A DNA stretch of 64,000 bases from Neolentinus lepideus HHB14362 ss-1. Taxonomy: Eukaryota; Basidiomycota; Agaricomycetes; Gloeophyllales; Gloeophyllaceae. The first letter of the stretch is position 1; every line of letters begins with the position of its first letter. The notes below the pieces were generated by a model that saw only the letters and a list, made by a program, of their open reading frames with translations, did not search any database and had not been told where the DNA came from. Shown one piece after another: positions 61,602-64,000 of the stretch. The stretch spans positions 65,462 through 129,461 of the forward strand of contig KV425577.1 in the NCBI GenBank assembly GCA_001632425.1, in the 5' to 3' direction. The translations under genes were made by a program, and so were the position numbers.

Positions 61602-62175
61602 GTCGGATACCAACAGCTGCTAGTCCAAGCGAGTCGCTCTTCTTCTTCAAACTAGCTTAGGAATTTGAAGGCTATTATGCGTCCATACGACGTCGCTTGA
61701 TGATTCTACGCCGGAATTGCGAGGAGTGAGAGCCTAGGGGTATTCAAGGCATGGAATAACGTCTACGTACCGTCTGCGTAAACACCGTAAAGGGGATACA
61801 TGATTCTAGCTGACCACGGTGAATTGAGAATACGCGTTCATGGCCAGTTGGCTTCAAGGCAGTCTAGGATGATTCAGGCGGGCACCAAGATCTGAGACAT
61901 GGCAACGAAGCAGTGAAAAGAGAACAAAGACTGGTAATTGTCGTGGGAGCTGGAGCAGGTGGTGGTAAGAGAGCAAGTCCGAGTGGCGCGCGGTCACAGC
62001 CCTTTGCTTCCTGTCGACCACCATCCCCCTTTGTCCTCCCATGCAATAATCATATTGACCACTATTCGGACGACCCGTACGGCTGTTATTGCGTTCGAGC
62101 GACTACATAGTCTGTCTCTGTTTGTATTGAGACACAATCCCTATCTTAGAGTGCCCTAGACGATAATCTGCCATC
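61602..62175. other. 5' region of the TFIIF alpha gene
   Basis: About 570 bp between the tandem repeat and the TFIIF alpha ATG. ORFs on both strands are short (to about 75 codons) and unsupported. Confidence 0.45.
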
Positions 62176-64000
62176 ATGGCACCGGCGAAACCCCTCGACC
62201 CATCCATCCTTTTCCACCCCAAGAAGAAGAAGCCCGGCCAAGCCCCCCCTCCTCCCCCGCCTCGCCCTCGCCCTCCAGCGTCCGACGCCCAGCGCAAATC
62301 GCCGCCGAAATCCCAGCCCGACCCGATCGAAGGCATCAACCCGCCCGCGTCCTCCGGGGGCAAGTACAAGGAATTCAAGCTCATGTCCTCCGCGCTCAAC
62401 GGGTGGAAGTACGACGTCATGAAGTTCGACACGCGCAAGGACATTAACATACCAGAGTTTTTCGGGACGAAGGGCCCGCACAAGCTCAACCGCAAGGATC
62501 CCCCCCGGCGCGACGCCACGCCCGTCAGCGCGCCGCAGGCGGTTGGGCCTATGATGGGCCCCGATGGCAAGCCTGTCATAGGTGTAGACGGGAGGGTTGT
62601 GATGGTCGACGCTGAGGGGCGCCCGATTCATAATACGAACGGGGCGGCGAATGGCGCGGCGGGTGATAAGGCGAAGCCGGGGCGGAAGAAGTTTCAGAAG
62701 AAGACCAGGCAGGTGTATCTCATCCCTGAGGAGACGAGGCAGTTGCGGAAGGAGGAGAGGTACCCCTGGGTGATGGAGGTCCCGTCCCAGGACGAGCTCT
62801 GGGTCGCTAAAATGGAGGAAGTCTCCAAAGCCGAGACGCACGCGTTCTTCATGCCCTGTTCAGGAGACACCTTCAAGTTCGTACCCGCCCATCGCTGGTA
62901 TAAATTCCAGAAGAAACCGAATTACAAGATATTTAACTTGGAAGAGGCGGAATCCATGGTTTGTGCATCTATCATGATGTCTCTGATTTCACTAAAGCCC
63001 ATTGACATGATGTGGTACGTGTGGTAATCAGATGGCTAAAATGCAGAAGAATAAGGATCCGTCCCGATGGCTTGCCCAGAATCTCCCTTCATCGTCTTCA
63101 ACCAAGGGTGCGGGTGGCAGTGGCGCTACCACCTCAGTCTCGATGCCATACATGCAGAACGGGCCATCACTCGTTTACGATGCGTCGACGTCCCTCGGAC
63201 CCGGCGGTCGCCGGCTTCGCACCGTCGATAGCGGAATGGAGAGAGGGCTATTCGGCGATGACGACGACGAGGACAGTAAGAAGAGAAGAGTCCGTGAATA
63301 CGGCGGGGAGGGTGACCAGGACGAGATGGACTACGAGGAGATATTCCAGGATGACGAGGAGAAGCCTAATATGGACGAGGCCGAAGATGAGGAGGCCAAG
63401 GAGGTTGAGGTGCGTTGCAAACTGTCTGTTCTGATGTTGATGTATTTACCCTGTGGGCATCGCACAGGAACGTATCAAGAAGGAATACGGCAAGGCCAAA
63501 GTGCTGGACAATGGTGAAGAGGACCAGGATCAGGACGACGAGTCGAAACTCACCAAGGCTGGTCGTCAGCTGAGGAAGCTCATGCGTAGTATCGAGAAGA
63601 ATCAGGCGTATGATAGTGACGATGACGATAACCCATATCTCAGCGAGGTAACTTCACTACCGTTCGCATGGATTGTGGACTCACCACAATCATGCTACAG
63701 GACGAAGAGTCAGAGGAGGAAACTCCCGAGGTTCCCGCCGGTCCTGCGGTTCAGGACCAGTCCCCACAACGGTCGCAGTCGCAACCACCTGCGACCGCTC
63801 CCACAGTCTCTCCCGCACCCATCAAGACAGAGTCTTCCGTACCGAATCTATCCCGTCCGACATCTCCTACCCAATCAGGGCACTCGGTGGTTGCCAAACG
63901 GGCCACTAGTCCGAAAGTTCCCAAGATCAAGACGAGCCCCAACGTGAGTCGGGCAAGCAGTCCTCTCGCTCAAGGGCCCGCCAGTCCTAGCAGAAGACCC
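62176..64000 (+). CDS. TFG1: Transcription initiation factor IIF subunit alpha (partial)
   Basis: Largest TFIIF subunit, which binds RNA polymerase II in the preinitiation complex. Exons 62176-62958, 63032-63409, 63468-63647, 63701 to the window edge; the C-terminus is missing. Pro-rich start (SILFHPKKKKPG). The dimerisation domain has KEFKLMSSALNGWKYDVMKF, INIPEFFG, RQVYLIPEETRQLRKEERYP, WVAKMEE, THAFFMPCSGDTFKFVPAH and WYKFQKKPNYKIF. The splice joins ESM to MAKMQKNKDPSRW. Then an acidic region (FGDDDDEDSKKRR, DEMDYEEIFQDDEE) and AGRQLRKLMRSIEKN. The last exon starts a Ser/Pro-rich linker before the missing winged-helix end. Confidence 0.9.

Overview
The window is nuclear DNA of a filamentous basidiomycete, most likely an Agaricomycete. 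The evidence is dense short introns (mostly 45-75 nt, about 150 reconstructed here), tightly packed genes on both strands, and families typical of that group: a basidiomycete-type Dicer, a DUF7719 membrane protein, a chitin deacetylase, a CBM19-like secreted protein, an Stb6-like protein and a COT1/Cbk1 kinase. I assembled about 30 gene models by hand from splice signals, reading-frame phase and recognisable family motifs. Exon coordinates are inside each entry. Every assembled spliced model closes in frame except the two cut by the window edges.

Layout. 1-264: 3' end of an unidentified gene. 591-3483: aldehyde dehydrogenase with 17 exons, divergent from a doubtful ORF (3629-4582). 5703-6058: COX subunit VIIc/Cox8. 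6170-10924: a Dicer whose two RNase III domains look intact but whose first helicase lobe is missing, with decayed traces at 10925-11240. 11368-12726: conserved basidiomycete protein. 13079-13867: DUF7719 protein. 14084-18848: SLIP-GC-like large GTPase with 24 exons, including a 3-nt exon. 19893-20552: Tyr/Gln-rich small protein. 22527-25127: DUF985 cupin and a polytopic membrane protein.

25461-36912 is a compact housekeeping block: FMP32/CCDC90, PYM, GPN3, PET191/COA5, IBA57, ORC4, MED20 and a mitochondrial PDK/BCKDK-type kinase. Several pairs share short divergent promoters. 36940-38653: TPR/F-box protein. 38952-40593: secreted protein with two CBM19-like repeats. 41030-44912: Stb6-like protein. 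45065-46548: CCDC47. 46945-48917: two hypothetical proteins. 49783-51651: COT1/Cbk1 kinase. 51959-55790: PX-domain protein. 56759-57148: possible Cys-rich secreted protein. 57442-58972: GPI-anchored chitin deacetylase. 59000-62175: gene-poor, with a 456-bp tandem duplication. 62176-end: TFIIF alpha, cut by the window edge.

Common themes are mitochondrial function (ALDH, Cox8, FMP32, PET191, IBA57, PDK), gene expression (MED20, TFIIF alpha, PYM, GPN3, Stb6-like) and cell wall or polarity (chitin deacetylase, CBM19-like, COT1). The most unusual points are the helicase-truncated Dicer, the 3-nt microexon, an apparent excess of GC-AG introns, and the tandem repeat. I recognised no complete new defence or mobile system. 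No tRNA, rRNA, CRISPR or intact transposon was seen.
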